A DNA stretch of 34,401 nt from Pseudomonadota bacterium (GCA_023430775.1 JAEYYY010000361.1:1-34401); one strand, 5' to 3'. Counted from the stretch's first letter, positions 24,169 through 33,411 are shown. Numbers and translations: made by a program. Notes: generated by a model not told the origin, from the letters alone.

Positions 24169-25497
24169 ATGCGAGTTAGTCGACGGGGGCTGATCAAGGG
24201 CGCCGTGATCGGCGTGCTCGTCCTCGTCGTGTTCTTGCTCATGCTGACGCTGACCGAGAGCACGCCGCCGTCGCGGATCGTGCTGGCGGGTGGCCAGACC
24301 GACAGCTCGTACGACCGCGCGTCTCGCGATCTGGCGGACCTCGTCGAGCGTCGTCGCGGCCCGAAGGTGACGGTGCTCAACACCGCCGGCTCCGTCGAGA
24401 ACTTGAAGAAGATCGCGGCCGGCGAGGTCGACGCGGCGCTGCTGCAGACCGGCATCGTCACCGAGCTGGCGTCGCAGATCGACAGCTCCGATCTGCGGTC
24501 GGTGGCGAAGCTGTACAGCGAGCCGCTGTGGGTGTTCTATCGCGGCGACGCGGAGATCACGCAGCTCGCGCAGTTCAAGCCGGAGCATGGCAAGAAGAAG
24601 CGGATCTACATCGGCTTCGAGGGCTCGGGCACGCAGCTGGTATCGACCGAGCTGTTGCGGGCGAGCGGCGTGACCGCGGCGAACGCCGACCTCGTGCTGC
24701 TCGATACCAAGGTGATGTTCGAGCAACTCGGCAATGGCCAGCTCGATGCCGCGTTCATCATCACGGCGCCGGACTCGAAGGCCGTCGCCACGCTGCTGCG
24801 CATCCCGGGCGTGCGGCCGATGAGCTTCCCGAACCATCGCGCGTACACGCGGCGGTTCCCGTACCTCGAGGCCGTCGAGCTCGACCAGGGCACGATCTCG
24901 TTCGAGGAGAACCTGCCGGCGCACAGGCTGCTGCTGATCGCGCCTTCGGCCGTGCTGATCGTGCGCGACGACACCCATCCGCGGCTGGTCGAGAAGCTGA
25001 CCAAGGCCGCGGTCAAGCGGTTCTCGAGCAGCAACCTGATCGACGCCGCCGGCCAGTTCCCGAGCGCGCTCGATCTCGAGCTGCCGCAGCATCGCGCGGC
25101 CGAGCACTACATGACGACCGGCGAGACCTGGGGCAGTCGCAACCTGCCCTTCTGGCTGTTGTCGCTGCTCAACACGCTGAAGCTCGCGTTGATCCCGCTG
25201 CTCGCGGTGCTGGTGCCGGCGCTGCGGATCATGCCGATCATCCTCGGCTGGCGCGCCATGCGCCGGGTTCGTCGCAAGTATGCCGAGCTGCGCGCGCTCG
25301 AGGAGCGGCTGCTCGCGGCGACGAATCGCGCCACCATCGAGAGCCTCCTCGTCGAGCTCGCGGCGCTGGTCGCGCAGGTCACCGAGATGTCGCGCAAGCT
25401 GAACGCGCGCTATCAGCACGCGATCTACGACTTCCGGCTGCACGCCGGCCTGGTTCGCCAGGACGGGCTCGATCGGCTTGCGAAGCTCGCCGCGTGA
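24169..25497 (+). CDS. Membrane-anchored TAXI-type solute-binding protein (442 aa)
   Basis: An N-terminal membrane segment (about residues 11-28) is followed by a TAXI/TRAP-type binding domain (35-310): IVLAGGQTDSSYDR, NTAGSVENLKKIAAGEVDAALLQTG, EPLWVFYRGD and IGFEGSGTQLVSTELL. Then come hydrophobic segments (~325-362, WLLSLLNTLKLALIPLLAVLVPALRIMPIIL) and an ~80-residue charged helical tail (ELRALEERLLAATNRATIES). TAXI proteins normally deliver small solutes such as organic acids or glutamate to a TRAP permease; no permease gene lies nearby. The additional C-terminal membrane part and tail mark a known but uncharacterised subgroup that may signal instead. The gene is divergent from the LolE-like lipoprotein. 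Confidence 0.88.
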   Translation: MRVSRRGLIKGAVIGVLVLVVFLLMLTLTESTPPSRIVLAGGQTDSSYDRASRDLADLVERRRGPKVTVLNTAGSVENLKKIAAGEVDAALLQTGIVTELASQIDSSDLRSVAKLYSEPLWVFYRGDAEITQLAQFKPEHGKKKRIYIGFEGSGTQLVSTELLRASGVTAANADLVLLDTKVMFEQLGNGQLDAAFIITAPDSKAVATLLRIPGVRPMSFPNHRAYTRRFPYLEAVELDQGTISFEENLPAHRLLLIAPSAVLIVRDDTHPRLVEKLTKAAVKRFSSSNLIDAAGQFPSALDLELPQHRAAEHYMTTGETWGSRNLPFWLLSLLNTLKLALIPLLAVLVPALRIMPIILGWRAMRRVRRKYAELRALEERLLAATNRATIESLLVELAALVAQVTEMSRKLNARYQHAIYDFRLHAGLVRQDGLDRLAKLAA

Positions 25498-25504
25498 CGG
25501 TTAG

Positions 25505-26860
25505 CTAGCGGCCGCCGCCGAGGGCGCGGTACAGCGCGATCCGGTTGAGCATCGCCGCCTCCTGCGTGGCGATCAGCGAATTCTGGGCGCCGTACAGCGC
25601 GCGCTGCGAGACCAGCGTGGTGATGAACGGATCGATGCCCGCCTGGTAGCGCGCCTGCGAGATCTCGAAGCTCTTCTGCGCGGCCTCGACGAGCGCCTGC
25701 TGCGCGGACAGCTGCTCGGCGAGCGTGGCCCGCACCGCGAGCGCATCGGCGACCTCGCGGAACGCACGCTGGATCGAGCCCTCGTAGGCGGCGACGAACA
25801 CGCGCTTCTGCGACTCGGTGTACGCGAGGTTCGCCTTGTTCGCGCCGCCGCGGAACAGCGGCATCGCGATCCGTGGGATCAGCGAGTAGACCCAGACCGG
25901 GCTGGTGAACAGCGTCTTGAGCGCCGCCGAAGCGAGACCGCCGCTCGCCGTCAGCGACAGGTTGGGAAAGAACGCCGCGCGCGCCGCGCCGATGTTCGCG
26001 TTGGCGGCCATCAGATCGTGCTCGGCCGCGCGCACGTCGGGCCGATCGAGCAGCACCGCCGACGACATGCCGACGGGAACCTCGGCGAACCAGTCGGCCT
26101 TCTCGGGCAGCTCGGGTGGCAGCAGGTCGTCGCCGACCGGGCCGCCGGCGAGGAGCTCGAGCGCGTTTCTGTCCTGCTCGATCGTCGCGGTGAGCAGCGC
26201 GACGTCCGCGCGCGCCTGCTCGAACACCGTCTTGGCCTGATAGAAGTCGCTGCGATTCGAGGTGCCGCCACCGACCAGCTTGTCGGACAGATCCATCACG
26301 CGCTTGCCGAGCTCCATCGACTCCTTCGCGATCACCAGCCGCCTGCGATCGGTGGCGAGCGTGACGTACGCGGTGGCGATCTCGCCGAGCAAGGAGACGC
26401 GCGCCGCCCGCGCGAGCTCGAGCGTCGACAGCACCTGCTGCTGCCGCGCATCGGTGAGCGACTTGATCCGGCCGAACGCGTCGATCTCCCACGACACCTG
26501 GCCGAGCAGCGAGCCGGTGGTCGCGGTGAAGGCGTCGAGCCCGGGGATGCCGGTGACCTGGCGCGCGCGGTTGACGGTGGCGATGGCGTCGACCTGAGGG
26601 AACAGCGCACCGCGCTGCACGCCGTAGAGAGCGCGCGCCGACTCGATGTTCTCGACCGCGCGCCGCAGATCGCGATTGGCGGTGAGCGCCTGCGTCATCA
26701 GCTGGCGCAGCGGCGCGTGCTGGACGAACTGATCGAGCGCCGGCAGCGGCGCGTTGCCGGTGCCGGTCGGCAGCTCGCTGCGGATCGGCGCCTGCGGGCG
26801 CTCGTACTTCGGCGCCATCGACGCGCACCCCGCGAGCAGGACGAAGCCGAGCCGGATCAC
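25505..26860 (-). CDS. RND efflux outer-membrane factor (NodT/OprM family)
   Basis: The GTG start at 26860 overlaps the RND pump stop (GTGA). The 451-residue protein has a lipobox (LLAGC, Cys12), P-K-Y-E-R-P early in the mature part, and the two-fold repeated helical hairpins of TolC-like proteins (LTANRDLRRAVENIESARAL and, in the second half, LMAANANIGAARAAFFPNLSLTASGG). It ends with NRIALYRALGGG, typical of this family. It would form the outer-membrane duct of the tripartite pump encoded by the two genes upstream. Confidence 0.95.
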   Translation of the reverse strand: MIRLGFVLLAGCASMAPKYERPQAPIRSELPTGTGNAPLPALDQFVQHAPLRQLMTQALTANRDLRRAVENIESARALYGVQRGALFPQVDAIATVNRARQVTGIPGLDAFTATTGSLLGQVSWEIDAFGRIKSLTDARQQQVLSTLELARAARVSLLGEIATAYVTLATDRRRLVIAKESMELGKRVMDLSDKLVGGGTSNRSDFYQAKTVFEQARADVALLTATIEQDRNALELLAGGPVGDDLLPPELPEKADWFAEVPVGMSSAVLLDRPDVRAAEHDLMAANANIGAARAAFFPNLSLTASGGLASAALKTLFTSPVWVYSLIPRIAMPLFRGGANKANLAYTESQKRVFVAAYEGSIQRAFREVADALAVRATLAEQLSAQQALVEAAQKSFEISQARYQAGIDPFITTLVSQRALYGAQNSLIATQEAAMLNRIALYRALGGGR

Positions 26861-29800
26861 GCCGCCACCTTCCGCTTGCCGCGCACGATGCTGCGGACGA
26901 TGACGAAGAACACCGGCACGAAGAAGATCGCGAGGATGGTGCCGGTCAGCGTGCCGCCGATGATGCCGGAGCCGATCGAGACGCGGCTGTTGGCGCCGGC
27001 GCCCGTCGAGATCGCGAGGGGCAGCACACCGGCGACGAAGGCGAGCGACGTCATGATGATCGGTCGCAGGCGGAGGCGCGCACCGGTGAGCGCCGCTTGC
27101 AGCGCGGTACTACCCTTGAGGTACGCCTCCTCGGCAAACTCGACGATCAGGATCGCGTTCTTCGCGGACAGGCCGATCGTGGTCACCAGGGCGACGCGGA
27201 AGTAGACGTCGTTCTCGAGCCCGCGCAGCTGCGCCGCGACCACCGCGCCGACGATGCCGAGCGGGATGACGAGCAGCACCGAGAACGGCACCGACCAGCT
27301 CTCGTAGAGCGCGGCGAGCGCGAGGAAGATGAGCAGGATCGAGATCGCGTACAGCGTGAACGTCTGCCCGCTCGCGAGCTGCTCCTGATAGGACAACCCG
27401 CTCCACGAGTGGGTGGTGCCGGGCGGCAACGAATCGGCCACCTTCGCGATCGTCTCCATCGCGGTGCCGGAGCTGACACCCGGCGCGCCCGCGCCCTGGA
27501 TGTTCACCGAGGCGAGGCCGTTGTAGCGCGACAGCGTCTCGGCGCCGTACGTCCAGTGGGTCTTCGCGAAGGTATCGAACGGTGTCATCCGTCCCGTCGA
27601 GCCGCGCACGTACCACGAGCCGAGATCCTCGGGCCGCGATCGCGCCTCGGCCTTGCCCTGCATGTACACGCGCTTGACGCGCCCGCGATCGATGAAGTCG
27701 TTGACGTAGACACCGCCCCACGCCGCCGACAGCGTGAACGCGATGTCGTTGGGAGCCACGTAGGAAGCGGCGGCCTTCGCTTGATCGATATCGACCTTGA
27801 GCTGCGGGGTCTCCGCGAGATCACCGCGACGGACGCCGGCGAGCAGCGGCTCCTGCGCCGCCTTCATCAGCAGCTGATCGCGTGCCGCGGCGAGCGCCGC
27901 CCGGTCGGTGCCCGGCGCTGCCTGGAGCTGGAAGTCGAAGCCGGCGTTCTGACCGAGGCCGCTGATCGCCGGCGGGGTGAGCGCGAAGATCTGCGCCTCG
28001 CGCACGCTCCACAGCATGCCGGTCGCGCGCTGGGTCACCGCCTGCGTGGTGTTCTCCTTGCCCTCGCGCTCGTCCCAGTCCTTGAAGTTGATGAACGCCA
28101 TGCCGGCGTTCTGGCCGACGCCGACGAACGAGAAGCCGGCGATGGTGAAGATCGACTTGATGTTGTCCTTCTCGACGGTGAGGAAGTGGTCCTGGACCTT
28201 CTTGCCCACCGCCATCGTTCGCGATTGCGAGGCGCCCGACGGCAGCGTCCAGATCACCATGCCGACGCCCTGATCCTCGGTCGGCAAGAAGCCGGTCGGC
28301 AGCCGCACCACCAGCACGCCCATCACCGCGCAGATCGCCGCGTACGGCACCACCCACTTGAGCGGGCCGCGCAGCATCCAGCCGACGACGCGCTGATAGC
28401 CGTTGGTCATCCGATCGAAGCCGCGGTTGAACAGCCCGAACGGTCCGCGTCGAGGGCCTGCTGCGTGCGGCTTGAGCAGCGTCGCGCACAGCGCCGGCGT
28501 GATCGTCAACGCGACCAGCACCGACAGCAGCATCGACGCGACGATCGTCACCGAGAACTGGCGATAGATGACGCCGGTGGCGCCGGTGAAGAACGCCATC
28601 GGCAGGAACACGGCGGACAGCACCGTCGCGACGCCGATCAGCGCGCCGGTGATCTCCTTCATCGACTTGACGGTGGCCTCGAGCGGCCCGAGGTGCTCCT
28701 CGCGCATCAACCGCTCGACGTTCTCGACCACGACGATCGCATCGTCGACGAGCAGACCGATCGACAGCACGAGCGCGAACATGGTCAGCGTGTTGATCGA
28801 GTAGCCGAGCACTTGCAGGACGCAGAACGTGCCGAGGATGACCACCGGCACCGCGACCACCGGGATCAACGTCGCGCGCCAGCTCTGGAGGAAGATGAAC
28901 ATCACCAGGACGACGAGCACGATCGCTTCGATCAGCGTCTTGACGACCTCCTCGATCGAGATCCGGATGAACGTGGTGCTGTCGAACGGGAACGACGCCT
29001 TCCAGCCCGGCGGCATCGTGCGCTCGAGCTGAGCGACGGTGGCCTTGACGTCGTCGGCGACGCTGAGCGCGTTCGCGTTCGGCGCCAGCATCACCGCGAG
29101 ACCGGAGGCGGGATGGCCGTTGAGACGGGTGTTGGTGTCGTACGACTCGCTACCGAGCTCGACGGTGGCGACATCCGAGAGCAAGACGCGCGCGCCCGAG
29201 GCGTCGGACTTGATGATGATGTCGCGGAACTCCTGCGGGGTCTGGAGCTTGCTCTGTGCGGTGACCGTCGCGTTGAGCTGCTGCCCCGGCGGTGAGGGCA
29301 TGCCGCCGATCTTGCCGGCGGAGACCTGGACGTTCTGCGCCGTGATCGCGGCGTAGATGTCGGACGGCATCAGCCCGAACGACTGCAGCTTCGCCGGATC
29401 GAGCCAGATCCGCATCGCGTAGCCGGAGCCGAACACGCGGATCGCGCCGACACCGTCGACGCGCGCGATCGGATCCTGCAGCGTGCTCGCGAGGTAGTCG
29501 GCGATGTCGTTCTCGTTCGCCTGGTCGGTGCTGTCGTAGACCGCGACGATGGTGAGGAAGTTCGTCTGCGACTTGCTGACGACGATGCCCGATTGCTGCA
29601 CCGCCGGCGGCAACCGCGGCACCGCCTGCTGGACCTTGTTCTGGACCTGCACCTGGGCGACGTCGGGGTCGGTCCCCTGGGTGAACGTGACGCTGATGCT
29701 GCTCGCACCCGCCGAGCTCGACGAGCTGGAGAAGTACAGCAGGCCGTCGATGCCGGTCAGCTGCTGCTCGAGCACCTGGGTGACGCTGTTCTCGACGGTC

Positions 29801-29967
29801 TCGGCCGAGGCGCCCGGATAGAACGCGCTGATGTTGACGCTCGGCGGCGCGACGTCCGGATACTGCGCCACCGGCAACACGCGGATCGCGGCGACGCCCG
29901 CCAGCATGATGGCGATCGAGATGACCCACGCGAAGACAGGTCGATGCGCGAAGAACTTCGCCAGCAT
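26857..29967 (-). CDS. RND multidrug efflux pump, HAE1 family (AcrB/MexB-like)
   Basis: This 1036-residue inner-membrane transporter has the family's full length and signatures: FAHRPVFAWVISIAIMLAG at the start, QYPDVAPPSVNISAFYPGASAETV, the proton-relay pair Asp408-Asp409 in GLLVDDAIVVVENVER, and Lys936 in GLSAKNAILIVEFAEEA. The periplasmic pore domains lie at about residues 40-330 and 560-870. It pumps hydrophobic or amphipathic compounds using the proton gradient, together with the adaptor (4 bp upstream) and the outer-membrane factor (overlapping). Substrates cannot be read from sequence. Confidence 0.97.
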   Translation of the reverse strand: MLAKFFAHRPVFAWVISIAIMLAGVAAIRVLPVAQYPDVAPPSVNISAFYPGASAETVENSVTQVLEQQLTGIDGLLYFSSSSSSAGASSISVTFTQGTDPDVAQVQVQNKVQQAVPRLPPAVQQSGIVVSKSQTNFLTIVAVYDSTDQANENDIADYLASTLQDPIARVDGVGAIRVFGSGYAMRIWLDPAKLQSFGLMPSDIYAAITAQNVQVSAGKIGGMPSPPGQQLNATVTAQSKLQTPQEFRDIIIKSDASGARVLLSDVATVELGSESYDTNTRLNGHPASGLAVMLAPNANALSVADDVKATVAQLERTMPPGWKASFPFDSTTFIRISIEEVVKTLIEAIVLVVLVMFIFLQSWRATLIPVVAVPVVILGTFCVLQVLGYSINTLTMFALVLSIGLLVDDAIVVVENVERLMREEHLGPLEATVKSMKEITGALIGVATVLSAVFLPMAFFTGATGVIYRQFSVTIVASMLLSVLVALTITPALCATLLKPHAAGPRRGPFGLFNRGFDRMTNGYQRVVGWMLRGPLKWVVPYAAICAVMGVLVVRLPTGFLPTEDQGVGMVIWTLPSGASQSRTMAVGKKVQDHFLTVEKDNIKSIFTIAGFSFVGVGQNAGMAFINFKDWDEREGKENTTQAVTQRATGMLWSVREAQIFALTPPAISGLGQNAGFDFQLQAAPGTDRAALAAARDQLLMKAAQEPLLAGVRRGDLAETPQLKVDIDQAKAAASYVAPNDIAFTLSAAWGGVYVNDFIDRGRVKRVYMQGKAEARSRPEDLGSWYVRGSTGRMTPFDTFAKTHWTYGAETLSRYNGLASVNIQGAGAPGVSSGTAMETIAKVADSLPPGTTHSWSGLSYQEQLASGQTFTLYAISILLIFLALAALYESWSVPFSVLLVIPLGIVGAVVAAQLRGLENDVYFRVALVTTIGLSAKNAILIVEFAEEAYLKGSTALQAALTGARLRLRPIIMTSLAFVAGVLPLAISTGAGANSRVSIGSGIIGGTLTGTILAIFFVPVFFVIVRSIVRGKRKVAA

Positions 29968-29971
29968 GGGA

Positions 29972-31186
29972 TCACTTCCTCGTGTTCGAACCTGCCGCGC
30001 TCCCCGACCCCGAACCCGAGCCCGCTGTCGCCGACCCGGACCCCGAACCGGACCCCGGCCCGACGCTCGGCAGCTTCACCTCGGTGGGCTTGACCCGCAT
30101 CCCGGGTCCGACCTTGTTGAGACCCTCGACGATCACCTGATCACCGGCGGCCAGCCCACCGGTGACCAGCCACTTGTCGCCGATCACGCGGTCGGCCTGG
30201 AGCTGGCGCATCTCGGCCTTGCCATCCTTGCCCACCACCATCGCCACCGCGCCACCCTTGGCATCGTGGGTGACGCCTTGCTGCGGCACCAGGATCGCCG
30301 ACTGGTTGACCGCCTGCTCGAGCACCGCACGGACGTACATGCCGGGTAGCAGCGTGTCGTCGGGATTGGGGAACTTCGCGCGCAGCGTCACCGAGCCGGT
30401 CGCGGCATCGACGGCGACCTCGGCGAACTCGAGCACGCCGTCGCGCGGATACATCGTGCCGTCGGACAGCCGCAGCTTGACCTTCGCGCTGCCCGCGTCG
30501 AGCGCGCCGGTGCCGAGCTGCTGGCGCAGCCGCAGCCGGTCCTCGCTGGACTGCGTGAGATCGACATAGATCGGATCGAGCGAGCGGATGGTCGCCAGCG
30601 GCTCGGGCTGGCCGGCGGTGACCAGCGCGCCGGCCGTCACGGTCGACTTGCCGATCCGGCCGGTGATCGGCGCCTTGATCTGCGAGTAGTCGAGGTTGAT
30701 CCGCGCCGCCTGCAGCGCCGCTTGCCGCTGCGCCACCGCCGCGGTCGCCAGCTCCACCGCCGCCCGCGCGTCGTCGGCCTCCTGCTTCGAGACGCCCTCG
30801 ATCTTCGACAGCGCGACGTAGCGCTCGTTCTTGGTCTTCGCTGCGGCGAGCTGCGCCTTCGCGCTCGCCAGATCCGCCGCTGCCTGATCGGCGGTTGCCC
30901 GATACATCGCGGGATCGATCTGATAGAGGACCTGCCCCTGCTTGACGAGGGCGCCCTCCTCGAACGTGCGCGCCTTGACGATGCCGGTCACCTGCGGCCG
31001 CAGGTCCGCCACCAGCGAGGCCGTCGTGCGACCCGCGAGCTCGGCTTGCAGGGTCACCTGCTCCACCTTGATGGTGACGACGCCGACGTCGGCGGGTGGC
31101 ATCTCGCCCTGTGGTGGTGCCGCGGCTTTGTCGGCGTTCTTGCAGCCCAGAAAACCGACAAGCAGCAAACACATCGCATGCCTCAT
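29972..31186 (-). CDS. RND efflux periplasmic adaptor (membrane fusion protein)
   Basis: The ATG at 31186 follows a good ribosome-binding site (GGAGGG) and yields 404 residues with a lipobox (GFLGC, Cys15). The barrel-sandwich half motifs LRPQVTGIVKARTFEEGALVKQGQVLYQIDP and INLDYSQIKAPITGRIGKSTVTAGALV flank an alpha-hairpin (ATADQAAADLASAKAQLAAAK). GMYVRAVLEQA and the beta-barrel and proximal domains follow. The last ~30 residues are a Gly-Ser-Ala repeat tail, unusual for AcrA-like proteins. It is the first gene of the RND operon, divergent from an MFS exporter. Confidence 0.95.
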   Translation of the reverse strand: MRHAMCLLLVGFLGCKNADKAAAPPQGEMPPADVGVVTIKVEQVTLQAELAGRTTASLVADLRPQVTGIVKARTFEEGALVKQGQVLYQIDPAMYRATADQAAADLASAKAQLAAAKTKNERYVALSKIEGVSKQEADDARAAVELATAAVAQRQAALQAARINLDYSQIKAPITGRIGKSTVTAGALVTAGQPEPLATIRSLDPIYVDLTQSSEDRLRLRQQLGTGALDAGSAKVKLRLSDGTMYPRDGVLEFAEVAVDAATGSVTLRAKFPNPDDTLLPGMYVRAVLEQAVNQSAILVPQQGVTHDAKGGAVAMVVGKDGKAEMRQLQADRVIGDKWLVTGGLAAGDQVIVEGLNKVGPGMRVKPTEVKLPSVGPGSGSGSGSATAGSGSGSGSAAGSNTRK

Positions 31187-31216
31187 GGCGCCCTCCGTGT
31201 AGCACCGCTCCGGCGT

Positions 31217-31252
31217 TGTCGCAGCTGTCGCAGCGCCACAAGCTGCGTGACA
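31217..31252. promoter_or_regulatory. Repeat-rich candidate operator between RND and MFS genes
   Basis: TGTCGCAGC is repeated in tandem (31217-31225 and 31226-31234). A third, inverted copy follows with two extra bases (GCTGCG-TG-ACA, 31242-31252), making CGCAGC-N7-GCTGCG a dyad. The element is 31-66 bp from the adaptor start, within the 191-bp gap that must hold promoters for both exporters. No regulator gene is adjacent. I see nothing else in 31253-31365. Confidence 0.4.
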
Positions 31253-31377
31253 GATCGTTAAGAAGTCACCCCGTGATCTCACCGGGTTGCTCGGCTTCTC
31301 GAAATTCGTGCCGGGCGTTGTCGATCGCGCGGCCGCTCGTTCGTCGTCCCGGCAAGAACCCGACGAAGGAGCCTGTC

Positions 31378-32946
31378 ATGTCCGCCTCTCCCCGCGCTGG
31401 TGCCCGTGAATGGATCGGTCTTCTGATCCTCGCTCTCCCGACTCTCCTGGTCTCGATCGATGTCTCGGTGATGGTGCTCGCCCTGCCCCACATCGGTGCG
31501 AGCCTCGGCGCCGACAGCGCCCAGCAGCTGTGGATCATGGACAGCTACGGCTTTCTGCTCGCCGGCTTCATGGTCACGATGGGCACCCTCGGCGACCGCA
31601 TCGGGCGGCGCAAGCTGCTCATGATCGGCGGCGCCGGCTTCGGCCTCGCCTCGATCGCCGCGGCGTTCGCGCCGACCGCGGAGCTGCTGATCCTCGCGCG
31701 CGCGCTCCTCGGCATCGCGGGCGCCACGATCACGCCGTCGATCCTCGCGCTGATCACCAACATGTTCCGCGACGAGCGCCAGCGGGGGCTCGCGATCTCG
31801 ATCTGGATGGTGTGCTTCATGGGCGGCATGGCGATCGGTCCGCTCGCCGGTGGCATCCTGCTCGAGCGGTTCTGGTGGGGCTCGGTGTTCCTCGTCGGCA
31901 CGCCGGTCATGCTGCTGCTGCTGGTCACCGCACCGAAGCTGCTGCCCGAGTACAAGGCGCCCACCGCCGGTCGGCTCGATCTGCCGAGCGTCGGGCTGTC
32001 GCTCGGTGCGCTGCTCCCCGCGATCTACGGGCTCAAGGAGATTGCCAAGCACGGTCCCGCCGGCGCGCCGCTCCTCGCGATCGCGATCGGGCTCGGCTTC
32101 GGCCACGCGTTCGTGCGGCGCCAGCAGCGCCTGTCGGATCCGCTGCTCGATCTCGCGCTGTTCCGCAACAAGCGCTTCACCACCGCGATCACCGGCATGT
32201 TCGGCATCACGCTGACCGGTGGCACCATGCTGTTCACCAGCCAGTACCTGCAGCTCGTCGTCGGCCTGTCGCCGCTCCACGCCGGCCTGTGGACGCTGCC
32301 CGGTGTCGCCGCGATGGTCGTCATGCTGCTCGTCACGCCGGTGCTCGCGAAGCGCATCCGCCCCGCGAAGCTGATCACCGGTGCGCTGGTCGCGGCGCTA
32401 CCCGGCGTGATCCTGCTCGCCCAGCTCGATGCCTCCTCGGGGGTCGCGCCGGTCGCGATCGCGTTCATCCTGTTCAACGCGGGCTGCGCGCCGATCGTCA
32501 CGCTATCGAGCGGCATCGTGATGTCGTCGGTGGTGCCGGAGAAGGCCGGCTCGGCAGCCGCGATCTCGGAGACGTCGGCGGAGCTCGGGTTCGCGCTCGG
32601 CATCGCCACGTTCGGCTCGCTGTTCACGTTCCTCTATCGCAGCGCGGTCGCCGACACCCTGCCTCCGCTACCCGCATCGGCCGCCGCAGCCGCCAGCGAT
32701 ACGCTCGCCGGTGCCACCGAGGTCGCTCGCACGCTGCCCGCGCTGGTCGGCGATGCGGTGCTGGCGTCCGCGCGCGGTGCCTTCACCGATGCGATCGGCG
32801 TGCTCGCGCTGGTCTGCGGCGTGCTGATGATCAGCGTCGCCACGCTGGTGTGGTTCCGGCTTCGCGATCTGCCGCCGCTCGGTGGCGAGGCCCAGGCATC
32901 GCTCGATCAGGCCGAGCCCGTCGAGCCGATCGCCCTCGCGGCCTAG
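31378..32946 (+). CDS. MFS multidrug exporter, DHA2 family (SmvA/QacA-like)
   Basis: The ATG at 31378 has an AAGGAG ribosome-binding site 6 nt upstream. The 522-residue protein fits the 14-helix DHA2 family. It opens with LLILALPTLLVSIDVSVMVLALPHIGASL (D in helix 1) and has WIMDSYGFLLAGFMVTMGTLGDRIGRRKLLMIG, the MFS motif A. Motif C-like GGMAIGPLAGG lies in helix 5, and ISETSAELGFALGIATFGS in a late helix. QacA and SmvA export quaternary ammonium compounds, dyes and other cations by proton antiport. It is divergent from the RND operon and its stop overlaps the convergent small membrane-protein gene by 4 bp. Confidence 0.95.
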   Translation: MSASPRAGAREWIGLLILALPTLLVSIDVSVMVLALPHIGASLGADSAQQLWIMDSYGFLLAGFMVTMGTLGDRIGRRKLLMIGGAGFGLASIAAAFAPTAELLILARALLGIAGATITPSILALITNMFRDERQRGLAISIWMVCFMGGMAIGPLAGGILLERFWWGSVFLVGTPVMLLLLVTAPKLLPEYKAPTAGRLDLPSVGLSLGALLPAIYGLKEIAKHGPAGAPLLAIAIGLGFGHAFVRRQQRLSDPLLDLALFRNKRFTTAITGMFGITLTGGTMLFTSQYLQLVVGLSPLHAGLWTLPGVAAMVVMLLVTPVLAKRIRPAKLITGALVAALPGVILLAQLDASSGVAPVAIAFILFNAGCAPIVTLSSGIVMSSVVPEKAGSAAAISETSAELGFALGIATFGSLFTFLYRSAVADTLPPLPASAAAAASDTLAGATEVARTLPALVGDAVLASARGAFTDAIGVLALVCGVLMISVATLVWFRLRDLPPLGGEAQASLDQAEPVEPIALAA

Positions 32947-33293
32947 CGGCGCCGCTGGCGGCGGCGAAGCTCGCCGATGATCACGCCGATCGCGAGGATT
33001 CCGTCGACGACGCCGGCCAGCTGCAACGGCCGGCTCGATTCCTTGTAGCCCTGTTCGCGAATCTCCTCGCGGTTGCCACCGTCGTAGGTGGCGAGCGCGT
33101 TGTCGGTCATGTCGCGACCCTTGGCGCGGCCGTACAACCCGATCGCGAGGATCAGCGCCATCACCCCGAGCGCGGTCCACCGGGTCCAGCCGCGGGCGAG
33201 CACGATGTGGAGGATCGAGAACGCGAGTCCCGGCAGCACCAGCGCCAGGATCCAGAACATCGTCGGCCCACCCTCGTGAAGCAGCTGAACCAT
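32943..33293 (-). CDS. Small membrane protein (116 aa), unknown function
   Basis: Starts at ATG 33293 (MVQLLHEGGPTMFWIL); the ATG at residue 12 is an alternative. The opening resembles the first segment of MotA/TolQ/ExbB-type proteins, but the protein is far too short for that family. Hydrophobic segments lie at about residues 12-31 and 38-54, followed by a polar stretch (TDNALATYDGGNREEIREQGYKES). A third weakly hydrophobic segment (~92-108) precedes an Arg-rich C-terminus (ELRRRQRRR). It overlaps the convergent MFS stop and is divergent from the TPR gene. Confidence 0.65.
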   Translation of the reverse strand: MVQLLHEGGPTMFWILALVLPGLAFSILHIVLARGWTRWTALGVMALILAIGLYGRAKGRDMTDNALATYDGGNREEIREQGYKESSRPLQLAGVVDGILAIGVIIGELRRRQRRR

Positions 33294-33393
33294 GACCGCG
33301 AGGCTACACGAAGCCGGCGACTGCTTCTGACAGCGCTTCGCGCCGACAGCCAGCATCACCATCGCAACCGATCGTCTGCACTCGGGGCCGCCT

Positions 33394-33411
33394 GGTGAAT
33401 ACGATTTCACC
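33394..33411. promoter_or_regulatory. Inverted repeat GGTGAA-TACGAT-TTCACC
   Basis: Perfect 6-bp arms with a 6-bp spacer lie in the 155-bp gap between the small membrane protein gene and the divergent TPR gene, 38 bp before the latter's GTG. It has the form of an operator for a dimeric repressor; no binder is known. No promoter hexamers are convincing nearby. Confidence 0.35.

Noticed and set aside
24169..25497. TRAP transporter operon
   Set aside because: No gene for a TRAP permease is found on either side; the gene stands alone between divergent and convergent neighbours.
32943..33293. MotA/TolQ/ExbB proton channel
   Set aside because: Only the first segment resembles that family; the protein is about half the needed length and lacks the conserved later helices.
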